The notes beneath the pieces are model-generated. The model ran no database searches. It saw only the letters and a list, made by a program, of their open reading frames with translations, and was not told the origin of the DNA. The position numbers were made by a program, and so were the translations under genes. From Bacteroidales bacterium UBA7258 (lineage in GTDB: Bacteria > Bacteroidota > Bacteroidia > Bacteroidales > UBA932), in assembly GCA_002472565.1 (NCBI GenBank), contig DKSK01000027.1, forward strand, positions 37,002 to 101,001: a DNA stretch of 64,000 nucleotides, given 5' to 3'. Every line of letters begins with the position of its first letter. The first letter of the stretch is position 1. Below, in pieces: positions 54,285 to 61,607 of this stretch.

Positions 54285-55475
54285 TTATTCGGAGCGTTCC
54301 TGTTCTTTCTGCTCTTTCTGCTCTTTCTGCTCTTTCTGTTCTTTCTGTTCTTTCTGTTCTTTCTGCTCTTTCTGCTCTTTCCGCTTCAGGATTTTTTTGA
54401 ACAGGGAATCCCATTGCTTCATTATCTTATCAAGAGTGAAATTCTCAGAGAATCTTCTGGATTCGGCTCCGAAGTGCTTCCGCAGTTCTTCGTCCTCTAT
54501 GACCGAGCATATTCCACGAGCAAGAGCGGCCGTGTCCCCGACCTTGGCGAGGTAGCCGTTGACTCCGGTCGTGACGACTTCGGAAGGTCCTTTCGGGCAG
54601 TCGTAGCTGACGATCGGAAGGCCGTTCGTCAATGCTTCGAGCAATATCATCGGGAAGCCTTCGAATCTTGAAGACATCACGAGGCAGGAACTGTCCAGCA
54701 ATTCTCTGCCGATTTCAGGAGTGTTACCTTCCAGAATCACCTTGCCTGTCAGTCCGGACGCCTTAATGTAGTCATCAAGTTCCTCTTTCCTGCGTCCTTT
54801 GCCATAGATACTCAAGGTCCAGTCCGGATGTCTGGCGTCTACGGTCCGCCATGCTGTGATCATATCCTTGAAGTTTTTCTGTTTTTCAAGCCTTCCGGCC
54901 GCTATGCAGCGTTTTCTGGACAAGGGAGAGGTCTCCGGGGAGGCGAAGGGAAGCGGATTGTATATCTGCTCGATTCCTCCACCTCTTACCTTCCCCCAGT
55001 CCGCTTTGTCCGCCTTGGTCAGGACGACGAAACTATCCAGCTTCCTGACGGCCCTCTCGAGTCTTCTTGTTCTGAGGAGGGCATAGAGTTTCCCGAAAGC
55101 GTTAGACCCGTATTTCATTCTGAACTTTTCGTGGGAGAAATGGAATTCACCGATTTTGACGCTTCCGTCTTTGCACTTCGGCAGCGCGTAAAGGCTGTTG
55201 TCGCAGACGCTTACAGTGATGTCAGGATGGATCTCCATGAGCAGGGCTCTGAGCCTCCTGGTGTATTTGTGGAGGAAGAACCTCTCATTCGCGTCAAGAT
55301 CGTGCAATATGACATTTTCGCTCATCTTAAAGGCCAGGTTACGGCCTTTCTGGCGGGCGGTTATCACGTGGACCTCGTAACCTAAAGCATCCGCCAGGTA
55401 GCTGGCCTTCGTCGTGAGAACCCTTTCAATGCCTCCTGATATATTGAGAGCATGAATGCAGTAAGCAATTATCAT
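54285..55475 (-). CDS. GT4 family glycosyltransferase with a KEQ-repeat tail
   Basis: A 396-residue retaining glycosyltransferase of the GT4 family. The donor-site motif EGFPMILLEALTNGLPIVS contains the E(x7)E pair near residue 280, preceded by AAGRLEKQKNF near 195. N-terminal motif GGIERVL is the acceptor-domain loop. The C-terminus consists of nine KEQ tripeptides followed by ERSE, encoded by a 9-nt tandem repeat (54301-54381). The tail is a charged helix-like extension with no known role. Part of the surface-glycan cluster; it ends 3 nt after the convergent LicD gene. Confidence 0.92.
   Translation of the reverse strand: MIIAYCIHALNISGGIERVLTTKASYLADALGYEVHVITARQKGRNLAFKMSENVILHDLDANERFFLHKYTRRLRALLMEIHPDITVSVCDNSLYALPKCKDGSVKIGEFHFSHEKFRMKYGSNAFGKLYALLRTRRLERAVRKLDSFVVLTKADKADWGKVRGGGIEQIYNPLPFASPETSPLSRKRCIAAGRLEKQKNFKDMITAWRTVDARHPDWTLSIYGKGRRKEELDDYIKASGLTGKVILEGNTPEIGRELLDSSCLVMSSRFEGFPMILLEALTNGLPIVSYDCPKGPSEVVTTGVNGYLAKVGDTAALARGICSVIEDEELRKHFGAESRRFSENFTLDKIMKQWDSLFKKILKRKEQKEQKEQKEQKEQKEQKEQKEQKEQERSE
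54301..54381 (-). repeat. 9-nt tandem repeat encoding (KEQ)n
   Basis: Nine consecutive units TGYTCTTTC on the plus strand (GAAAGARCA on the coding strand), differing only by the T/C at the third base. The unit is a multiple of three, so slippage changes tail length but not frame. Confidence 0.95.
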
Positions 55476-55860
55476 CTCTGAATAAATTGGTCAGTAACAA
55501 CCATTCTCTTCGTTCGGCAACAACCTCACTCTCCGGCACCCCTGCAGTTTCCCCTTCTGTGGCATCACCTCCTGCATTCTCTCATCCAGAGGCCTCCACT
55601 CCTGCCGTCTCTTCTGGGGCATCTTCCCACAGTCAGCCTCTCCTTAGTCGGTCCGAATGTGAGGCAATCGCAATCCTAGTTTCACGGCATGCAAGTTAGA
55701 TTGGCGATTTGTCATGTCAAAGACATCGGCTATTGTTGCGTTTCAGCCGGCAATTTAAGAAGTTTGAGATATTATTCAAAATGAACATACAGATTTTTTC
55801 AATCATCCAACCTCCAAGCTCCGCAGATCCTGGCCACCCAAGTACAGCAAGGCTAAGATG
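55476..55860. other. Gap with no supported gene
   Basis: About 385 nt after the GT4 start. A 70-codon Ser/Pro/Ala-rich frame (55487-55699) and a 94-codon frame (55709-55993) lack any recognisable domain or promoter box, and their codon use looks unlike that of genes. I see nothing convincing. Confidence 0.4.
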
Positions 55861-55989
55861 TCAGTCCACCAACGCTATCCTGCCTTTATGGAACGACCAC
55901 TTCTCTAACTCCTTGAGCAGCCACGATGCGACCGCCATGGTCCTACTTGGGCCAACCACAAGAATGAATGGTTTCACCTTTAATAACAT
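55861..55989 (-). CDS. Short hypothetical frame (42 residues)
   Basis: A frame starting MLLKVKPFILVVGPSRTMAV, with gene-like codon use, lying 19 nt after the 118-residue frame on the same strand. It may be a genuine small gene or the end of a frameshifted one. No family recognised. Confidence 0.3.
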   Translation of the reverse strand: MLLKVKPFILVVGPSRTMAVASWLLKELEKWSFHKGRIALVD

Positions 55990-56008
55990 TTGAAAGCTTG
56001 CAGGCATG

Positions 56009-56365
56009 TCAAAGCCCAAGGTGGTCTATTGCGATCCCGGCAAATGGGGCAAGAGGTTCAAGTATCTTCATAATTTTCTCATAGAGACTCGGACGCATCT
56101 CCTTGCGCAGGAACTGTATCTCAAGAAAGACCTTTTGAAGCTCTGCCTGAAATTTAACATCCTCAATTTCAAATCCACCCCTCTTGGCAAATGTCTCCAG
56201 TCCAGAGTTGATGCTGAGACGGCAGTCTTCAAAAGTTCTCTGGTATTTTTCCACGAATCCCCGTTCCTTGAGTTCAAGCACTACCTCTATGGCATCACCC
56301 ATCCCGATCCTGTCATCTATGGCGGAAAGTGCGTCGGAAAGAGAAAAGGGCCTTCCTGGCTTCAT
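56009..56365 (-). CDS. Hypothetical protein (118 residues)
   Basis: A 118-residue, mostly helical protein beginning MKPGRPFSLSDALSAIDDRI and ending APFAGIAIDHLGL. Charged residues alternate in a way that suggests a coiled coil near residues 60-95 (EDVKFQAELQKVFLEIQFLR). No catalytic motif and no family recognised. Codon use resembles true genes. It is followed by a 42-residue frame and preceded by a 45-codon frame broken by a stop, which may together be remnants of a small mobile operon. Confidence 0.5.
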   Translation of the reverse strand: MKPGRPFSLSDALSAIDDRIGMGDAIEVVLELKERGFVEKYQRTFEDCRLSINSGLETFAKRGGFEIEDVKFQAELQKVFLEIQFLRKEMRPSLYEKIMKILEPLAPFAGIAIDHLGL

Positions 56366-56631
56366 TCAAATTTCAGTCTCGCTCGGACTTCAGATGCGTC
56401 CTCATGCCTCTGATGACCGCCACGGCGTAGGCTTGGCGAGGTTCAGGACGGCAGGAATCCAATAGAAGGCTCCCTTAGCCGAGCAGGCGTAATTGGCGCA
56501 TCCTGCGCTTGAGATGATGCCGAGCATCGCCAGTAGTATCCAGCGCGCTCCCCTCCAGAACTCCCTGAGTCACTTCGATGATTGTTTGTTTTGTCTCTGT
56601 TCCATGATAATGAAAATTAACGGGTTTGTGT

Positions 56632-56662
56632 TTTGATATTGATGAAATAGTTTTTATATTTG
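56632..56662 (+). promoter_or_regulatory. Full-consensus promoter (TTTG-N19-TATATTTG)
   Basis: TTTG at 56632-56635 and TATATTTG at 56655-56662, exactly 19 nt apart. Directed at a short transcript ending at a terminator 80-90 nt later. Confidence 0.7.
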
Positions 56663-56668
56663 TTGCGT

Positions 56669-56766
56669 CAGTAATGACTAACTTGGTAAGTTCCAAATGG
56701 AAACGAATAGCTATATGACTCCGTTTCAGAGAGGCTTCTTTTTAGAAGCCTCTCGCTTTATTCTGG
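56669..56766 (+). ncRNA. Putative small RNA (or 14-codon leader peptide transcript)
   Basis: The promoter at 56632-56662 predicts a start near 56669. A perfect 11-bp stem (56729-56739 with 56744-56754, loop TTTT) followed by a GCTTTATTCT tail ends it. The transcript would be about 90-95 nt. It contains a 14-codon frame (56672-56716, MTNLVSSKWKRIAI), so it could be a peptide leader. No gene follows within 500 nt, which favours a stand-alone small RNA. Confidence 0.5.
56729..56764 (+). terminator. Intrinsic terminator of the putative small RNA
   Basis: Stem GAGAGGCTTCT / AGAAGCCTCTC, loop TTTT, then a T-rich tail. Confidence 0.75.
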
Positions 56767-57292
56767 TCCGTTAAATCATAATCTCCGGCGTCGATAGGAT
56801 CTCCTCCATTGAGGATAAAGCTAAGAACTGTACGGGTGATTTCTCCATCGTATTAAGAGAGTCTCTTGTCAATGGAAGTCTTGAACTGCTGGAGTTGGAG
56901 GTTAATCTGGACGGCAGCTGGATAAGTCGCCTTTACGCAGCACTTTTTTTCGTCCCATGGTCCTTAAATGGCCATCGGGCGCGATTCCCAGAATCACACC
57001 CGATGCGCTCAAATCGTTGTATTTCAGGGAGTCAGCTACTCAATACTCCTCCTCATTAAAAAAATCGAGTAGTATGCCTCTGATAGCGTACAAGGCCGAT
57101 TTTCATGTTTTGCGTCTGGTTATGCGTCCGTTTATTCGGGTCTAAAATGCCTCAGAATGCCCTAGAATGCCGATTCGATACCTCAAATCCGGGCCCGATT
57201 AGCGTACCTCAAAACCATAAGTGAACGCATTCTCTTCAGCGAGAACAATGCAAAAATACTTCTTTTGTTCGTGGATAACAAGGAGCGAGAGA
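56767..57292. other. Gap with no intact gene; gene debris likely
   Basis: About 525 nt. A plus-strand stretch near 56780-56960 reads like degraded protein (GDFSIVLRESLVNGSLELLE) with no start. A 62-codon frame (56957-57145) is unsupported. The segment contains the 20-nt motif at 57111-57130 that recurs at 61571-61590, and three spaced AATGCC repeats near 57147-57172. Confidence 0.4.
57111..57130. repeat. Left copy of a 20-nt near-identical direct repeat
   Basis: TGCGTCTGGTTATGCGTCCG; differs at 2 of 20 positions from 61571-61590. The two copies bracket the helicase and abiE genes. Each copy is itself a tandem of TGCGTC(T/C)G. Confidence 0.6.
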
Positions 57293-60121
57293 TTATGACT
57301 CCCCTTCCAACAGGTATCCCAGCATCTCCGAAGCGATTGCAGGGGCGTTGGCCCGCATTACACTGTCATCAGCATTATGGCGGTCGCCTGCGAGTTCTAT
57401 ACTGCCAAACCATAGACGTGACCGGTCAATGATAGCAGCGCGTAGTACCCGAGATGCTCGCTGTATTACCTTAACCCCCGCCCGCGAGAAATCAGCATCA
57501 CGGGCAGAGCTTTTACGTACAAACACAGAGCATTCCACTCCACGTAAGCATAGCGCTTGCATAGCCCTGGCCAAAGGACCCTTCACATACTGCAGTGTAT
57601 CGCAGGAGAGCATTACCGATGACTTTGCTGACTCAACATCCTCCACCAAGGCCACAAGATAATCCAAAGGTCCGAAAACAATGTTCTGGGGATTCGGCTC
57701 CAGCGCATCTGACACCTGCTGTGCATATCCGATAGGGGCATAACACTTCAGCCGCTTACCGTACATATTAGCTAGCGAAGGTACGTGAATATCGATGTAA
57801 TCATATACCCGCACCTCTGTCTTCCCTTCATAATCTCGATGCAAACGGCCAGTATATTGCTGGACGATATTGGGGTATGCAACCGGAAGAGCAATAAACA
57901 GTGTATCAAGCCTGGGATAGTTGAATCCCTCGCCAACGAACTTCCCCGTTGCTACAATGACCATCGACTCATCGGCAGGGATGTTTTCCAGACGCTCCAT
58001 TGCCAAACGTTTCTCCTTAGTCGATACCGTACCCATCAGGATGATGACATTCTTGCAATGCGGTCTAAGCATATCGGCCAACAGTTGGATATGGTCCTTA
58101 CGCTTAGTCAAAATAATGGGCGTACGCCCCTGATTTAGTTCAGCAATGACATCATTAATTATCAGTTCATTACGCGCCTTATCCTTCGCTAGATCACCAA
58201 GATACTGAAGTGCTGTCTTCTCTTCCAGCGCCCGATAGGCAGTAAACCTCGGAACCAGCACGCGGGAGAAAGACTGCCGAACCATTTGCGCTTTGGCATC
58301 GGACTTAAACCGAATGGGGCCGCACTGCATGAAGACAATCGGCGTCATCCCATCTTGTCGCGTCGGAGTTGCCGACAGACCATACACATAACTGGCGTTG
58401 ACATATTTCAACACGCGTTCATACCCAAGAGCGGCGGAATGTTGGCACTCATCGGCAATGACCATCCCGTAATCCCGAACAAATGGTTTAACGCCTGTTT
58501 CGGTAAGGGCTGAATTAAAAACAGCGACATCTATGATACCGTGCAGCGTATTCTGACTACCATCAAGGATGCCAATGTGAGAATATGCCTTCTTCCGTCC
58601 GCGACCTTTCTTCTTTTCCGGCTCCGGCTCGTTGATAACCAGGAAGCGCTCGCACTCCTTCTTCCATTGCTCCAGCAAAGCCCTGGAATGGACCAGAACT
58701 AGTGTATTCACTCTCCGGCGGGCAATCATACCGACAGCCGTAACAGTTTTGCCGAAAGCGGTAGTTGCAGCCAAGACACCGTTATTACTGGCAAGCATCC
58801 TTTGCACGGCCTCTTCCTGTTCCGGCCTCAACTCTCCAGAAAACTCAACATCTATCTTTCGGCCAGGATTGGTCTGATTATCCTCCTCCCAAGCTGAGAA
58901 ATTGCTTTGTATCAAATTGACGACCGCATCCTCACATCCGCGGGGCAGCATCAGATAGTCATCGTTCATCTCATAGCAACAGACCAACGATGGGGTGTTA
59001 TACAACGGCTTCCGGGCATTCAGCAACTCATAGTATTTTGGATTCCGAAAAGATGCAAGACCCTTGAGATGCCGAATCACCTTGCCGGATACCGATTTTA
59101 ACGGCACATATATGCCATTGGCCCGGATTAATTTAACCGGGCCGTCGAAATCTTCAAACGAAAGTCTGTCCGGCTTTGGCGTCTCCCACGGTTTGGTGTC
59201 GGATGAGGATGAGAGTTCCAGGCGGCTATCGTGTTGAGAGAGAATTATTGACACCTCGGTTCCGGATAGCTTTTGAACAGAAGCCAATACGGTCCAATGA
59301 TGCTTGTATGGGACGAAATCCTCGTCCACGAACAAACTGTTTCCATTATGCTTGGCCAGTCCTTGCAGCGGCAGTGCTACCAGATTGCCAAATCCTCCTT
59401 TAGGCAAGAAGTCCTGATTCGGGAAGAAACGATCATAAGATTTCATTTCCATCCGGACATTGTCTTCCATCGCAGCACTTAGGATGGCGAATCCCAGTTT
59501 TCGGGCCTTTGCCGCCATAATCGGTTCACTGAAGAAAATCCATACATGAGCTCCGTTCCCGGATCGCGACCGTTCAATATATGCCGGAATTCCCCATTCC
59601 TTACAGACGTGGACATACGACAGGACATCGTCCCTATAACCATGCTCACAGTTCTTATCGTCGAAATCGGCACATAGAAAGAAGCAGGTATTGTCCTCCA
59701 GGATGGGATACATGCCGATGACGTCCGTTTCAGTAGCATCCTTGTGCAGATGTCTCCTGATTGCCGCATCGTCCAAAAGGGCAAACTCTCTAATAGAGCA
59801 CCCCTCGCACCTCTTATTACAGCCTTCGGTCCAACGGTTCTTACAAACAGGACTGTAGCCGGACCGACCATCTCTGGATACGAACCTCCTGGCGTATACA
59901 TCCTCACGACCGCGGAACAGACTCCTGAAAAGTGCCACCCTGCGTTGCAATTCTTCTTCTCTTTCTTCCTCATTCATTGCCCTACGAAGCCCATACACCG
60001 GTGTTTGCGGTTCGGATAGCACGTGCTCATCAAGCCCCTTCAACCGCGCATTCTCCTGCTCCAACTCCCGGATACGTTCCCGAAGGCGCTGATTCTCGGC
60101 GATTAGTTCTTCGTATGTCAT
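57293..60121 (-). CDS. TOTE-type protein: archaeo-eukaryotic primase + SF2 helicase + degenerate phospholipase D domain
   Basis: A 942-residue, three-module protein. Residues 1-30 form a coiled coil. Four Cys (C93, C101, C105, C108) form a probable zinc site. An archaeo-eukaryotic primase domain follows with CADFDD (metal Asp, 150-155), SGNGAHVW (187-194) and a third region near FGNLVALPLQG (244-254). The SF2 helicase has TAFGKT (454-459), DECQH (557-561), GLSATPT (581-587) and QYTGRLHR (755-762). A C-terminal PLD-like domain (about 830-940) keeps IDRSRLWFGSIE but lacks the HxK pair, so nuclease activity is doubtful. This order matches the TOTE conflict system proteins, a proposed defence class. 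It follows abiEii by 60 nt. Confidence 0.85.
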   Translation of the reverse strand: MTYEELIAENQRLRERIRELEQENARLKGLDEHVLSEPQTPVYGLRRAMNEEEREEELQRRVALFRSLFRGREDVYARRFVSRDGRSGYSPVCKNRWTEGCNKRCEGCSIREFALLDDAAIRRHLHKDATETDVIGMYPILEDNTCFFLCADFDDKNCEHGYRDDVLSYVHVCKEWGIPAYIERSRSGNGAHVWIFFSEPIMAAKARKLGFAILSAAMEDNVRMEMKSYDRFFPNQDFLPKGGFGNLVALPLQGLAKHNGNSLFVDEDFVPYKHHWTVLASVQKLSGTEVSIILSQHDSRLELSSSSDTKPWETPKPDRLSFEDFDGPVKLIRANGIYVPLKSVSGKVIRHLKGLASFRNPKYYELLNARKPLYNTPSLVCCYEMNDDYLMLPRGCEDAVVNLIQSNFSAWEEDNQTNPGRKIDVEFSGELRPEQEEAVQRMLASNNGVLAATTAFGKTVTAVGMIARRRVNTLVLVHSRALLEQWKKECERFLVINEPEPEKKKGRGRKKAYSHIGILDGSQNTLHGIIDVAVFNSALTETGVKPFVRDYGMVIADECQHSAALGYERVLKYVNASYVYGLSATPTRQDGMTPIVFMQCGPIRFKSDAKAQMVRQSFSRVLVPRFTAYRALEEKTALQYLGDLAKDKARNELIINDVIAELNQGRTPIILTKRKDHIQLLADMLRPHCKNVIILMGTVSTKEKRLAMERLENIPADESMVIVATGKFVGEGFNYPRLDTLFIALPVAYPNIVQQYTGRLHRDYEGKTEVRVYDYIDIHVPSLANMYGKRLKCYAPIGYAQQVSDALEPNPQNIVFGPLDYLVALVEDVESAKSSVMLSCDTLQYVKGPLARAMQALCLRGVECSVFVRKSSARDADFSRAGVKVIQRASRVLRAAIIDRSRLWFGSIELAGDRHNADDSVMRANAPAIASEMLGYLLEGES

Positions 60122-60181
60122 ATTTGGTTTATTCTTTTCAAAGATTTATAGCTATACTCTAATCACCTGTAGTATAAAGCG

Positions 60182-60715
60182 TTATCCAAAGACTGACTGT
60201 AACTTTGATGCTTCCGCAGTTAATTTGATTGGATTCTGTTTCTTAAGATGTTGGAGATTCAGTAGTTTCCATTGGACAGAAGGGTAATCCTTGAAATAGC
60301 TGAAGTCGAAGTTGTCCCAGTCGGGCTCTCCTTGTTCGAAACTGACGAGGAAGGATTTGTCGGCCGCGGTCATCAGGGCGAAAACGTCTTGGATGAGTTG
60401 GGAGCGAGTCTGCTCGAATTCTTCGTATGTGAAGGGGACGTCGGTCATTCCGTCGAACTGATTGGCTAGAGCGTCGTGCTGATCAATGAGGTTGGGGGCG
60501 AAGGATTCGTGGAGGGGGCGGTCGCTTCCAAGGAGGCAGAACAGAAGGCCCTCACGAGTTTCCGCCAGTGGGTATTCCATATATTTGACATCAAATAGGT
60601 CCCGGACAAAAAGATTGATGGCCGATCCTCCGTGGACGGCGAAGACCTTCTCGTCCATCACGATAGGAAGAAGCCTAAGGAGGACTTCCACTTTCTCTGC
60701 GTATTCTTTATTCAT
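60182..60715 (-). CDS. AbiEii-type toxin with a large internal deletion (probably inactive)
   Basis: A 177-residue protein of the AbiEii/AbiGii nucleotidyltransferase toxin family. The N-terminus (MNKEYAEKVEVLLRLLPIVM, then HGGSAINLFVRDL) is intact, but the sequence then jumps to FDVKYMEYPLAETREGLLF and on to the usual C-terminus (SDRPLHESFAPNLIDQ, FTYEEFEQTRSQL). Intact relatives are about 290 residues, and between these points carry the catalytic SVDIDLTY motif and the substrate lobe. About 110-115 residues are missing, apparently by recombination at a repeated RD(L) stretch, with the frame kept. The catalytic DxD is gone. It overlaps the antitoxin gene by 8 nt. Confidence 0.88.
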   Translation of the reverse strand: MNKEYAEKVEVLLRLLPIVMDEKVFAVHGGSAINLFVRDLFDVKYMEYPLAETREGLLFCLLGSDRPLHESFAPNLIDQHDALANQFDGMTDVPFTYEEFEQTRSQLIQDVFALMTAADKSFLVSFEQGEPDWDNFDFSYFKDYPSVQWKLLNLQHLKKQNPIKLTAEASKLQSVFG

Positions 60716-61466
60716 AGTTGGCCAGTTCTGTTGGGATGATTATCTGATATTTGCTGTCGAAACGCCCGGTGGCGGATATGTTCCTAATGCCTTTGCCGAG
60801 GTTCACTTTGGAGAGGTCAAGGGAATGGATCCAGTTGTGGCCGGCCTTTTCTGCCATGTATAGGAACAGGCGTTTCACCTTGATAGATGTGCATTTTTCC
60901 AGCAGTTGCTGGACCAGAGCGGGACGGAGTGTTGTCATCATTTCCATGACATAATAGCTGTCTAGCAGGGAGAACTGCTCCGGGGATAGGTGCAGGCATT
61001 CCATGAACGCTCGTTCCGGACCGGATATGAGCAGTTGAGCGCCGTTGTAGTCATATAAATCCAGCCCTGTATCTCCGCCGAAAATAGATGTGGTGAAGTA
61101 CTTTACAGTCATGTCCCACTCCACGGAGCCGAACCAGCCCGGCAAGCGGGATTCCTTATCCGTAAAAAGATAGGCAGAGGGTTTGCCCATGGAAACGAAA
61201 TGAGAGTATCCTCGGAGGTCCAGCGCGGAGGACGCCCCAACGTGGCAGGCCTTGCCCAGTTGGTTGTTGTATGAGGCGACAGCGCCAAATAGCGTGGGGC
61301 TGCTCCCAGCTATCTTGTAAACGCCTTGGGCCACCCTTTCCAGCCAGCCGCTGCGCACATACAGTGACTGCTCCTTCCGGTCTATTCCCTGTGCGGCCAA
61401 CCAGGAGGAAAACTGCACTGAATCTCGGGGAGTAAGATCAAGTATCTTCTTTATTTTTGTAGCCAT
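60708..61466 (-). CDS. AbiEi-type antitoxin (type IV toxin-antitoxin system)
   Basis: A 252-residue protein. The N-terminal winged helix is in RDSVQFSSWLAAQGIDRKEQ, then YVRSGWLERVAQGVYKI. The C-terminal domain resembles AbiEi, with ISGPERAFMECLHLSPEQF near residue 150. AbiEi represses its own operon and counteracts AbiEii. A palindrome and promoter box lie directly upstream of its start (61468-61491). Although its toxin is broken, this gene looks intact, and the TOTE gene downstream may depend on the same promoter. Confidence 0.92.
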   Translation of the reverse strand: MATKIKKILDLTPRDSVQFSSWLAAQGIDRKEQSLYVRSGWLERVAQGVYKIAGSSPTLFGAVASYNNQLGKACHVGASSALDLRGYSHFVSMGKPSAYLFTDKESRLPGWFGSVEWDMTVKYFTTSIFGGDTGLDLYDYNGAQLLISGPERAFMECLHLSPEQFSLLDSYYVMEMMTTLRPALVQQLLEKCTSIKVKRLFLYMAEKAGHNWIHSLDLSKVNLGKGIRNISATGRFDSKYQIIIPTELANYE

Positions 61467-61467
61467 C

Positions 61468-61484
61468 GCGGTAATATTTACCGC
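61468..61484 (-). promoter_or_regulatory. Palindromic operator of the abiE operon
   Basis: Perfect inverted repeat GCGGTAA-TAT-TTACCGC, placed between the -7 box (61484-61491) and the AbiEi start codon (61466). This is the expected position for an autorepressor site; AbiEi-type proteins bind inverted repeats in their promoters. Confidence 0.7.
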
Positions 61485-61491
61485 AAATATA
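61484..61491 (-). promoter_or_regulatory. abiE operon promoter, -7 box
   Basis: Minus-strand TATATTTG. Transcript start near 61477, within the palindrome, so repressor binding would block initiation. Message would have only about 10 nt before the AbiEi start. Confidence 0.65.
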
Positions 61492-61570
61492 AACTAAAGT
61501 ATTGACAAATGATAATTAAATATGAAAAGCAGGACTATTTTCAAGTCTCACATAATTCCTCTTGCAAAAA

Positions 61571-61590
61571 TGCGTCTGTTTTTGCGTCCG
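61571..61590. repeat. Right copy of the 20-nt near-identical direct repeat
   Basis: TGCGTCTGTTTTTGCGTCCG, 18 of 20 positions identical to 57111-57130. It lies between the abiE promoter and the end of the transposase gene. Confidence 0.6.
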
Positions 61591-61607
61591 GTTACACTTG
61601 CTGCGCA

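Noticed and set aside
54301..54381. Phase-variable on/off switch in the GT4 gene
   Set aside because: The 9-nt unit is a multiple of three, so slippage cannot switch the frame.
55487..55699. Ser/Pro/Ala-rich 70-codon frame
   Set aside because: Low complexity, no promoter box, no domain.
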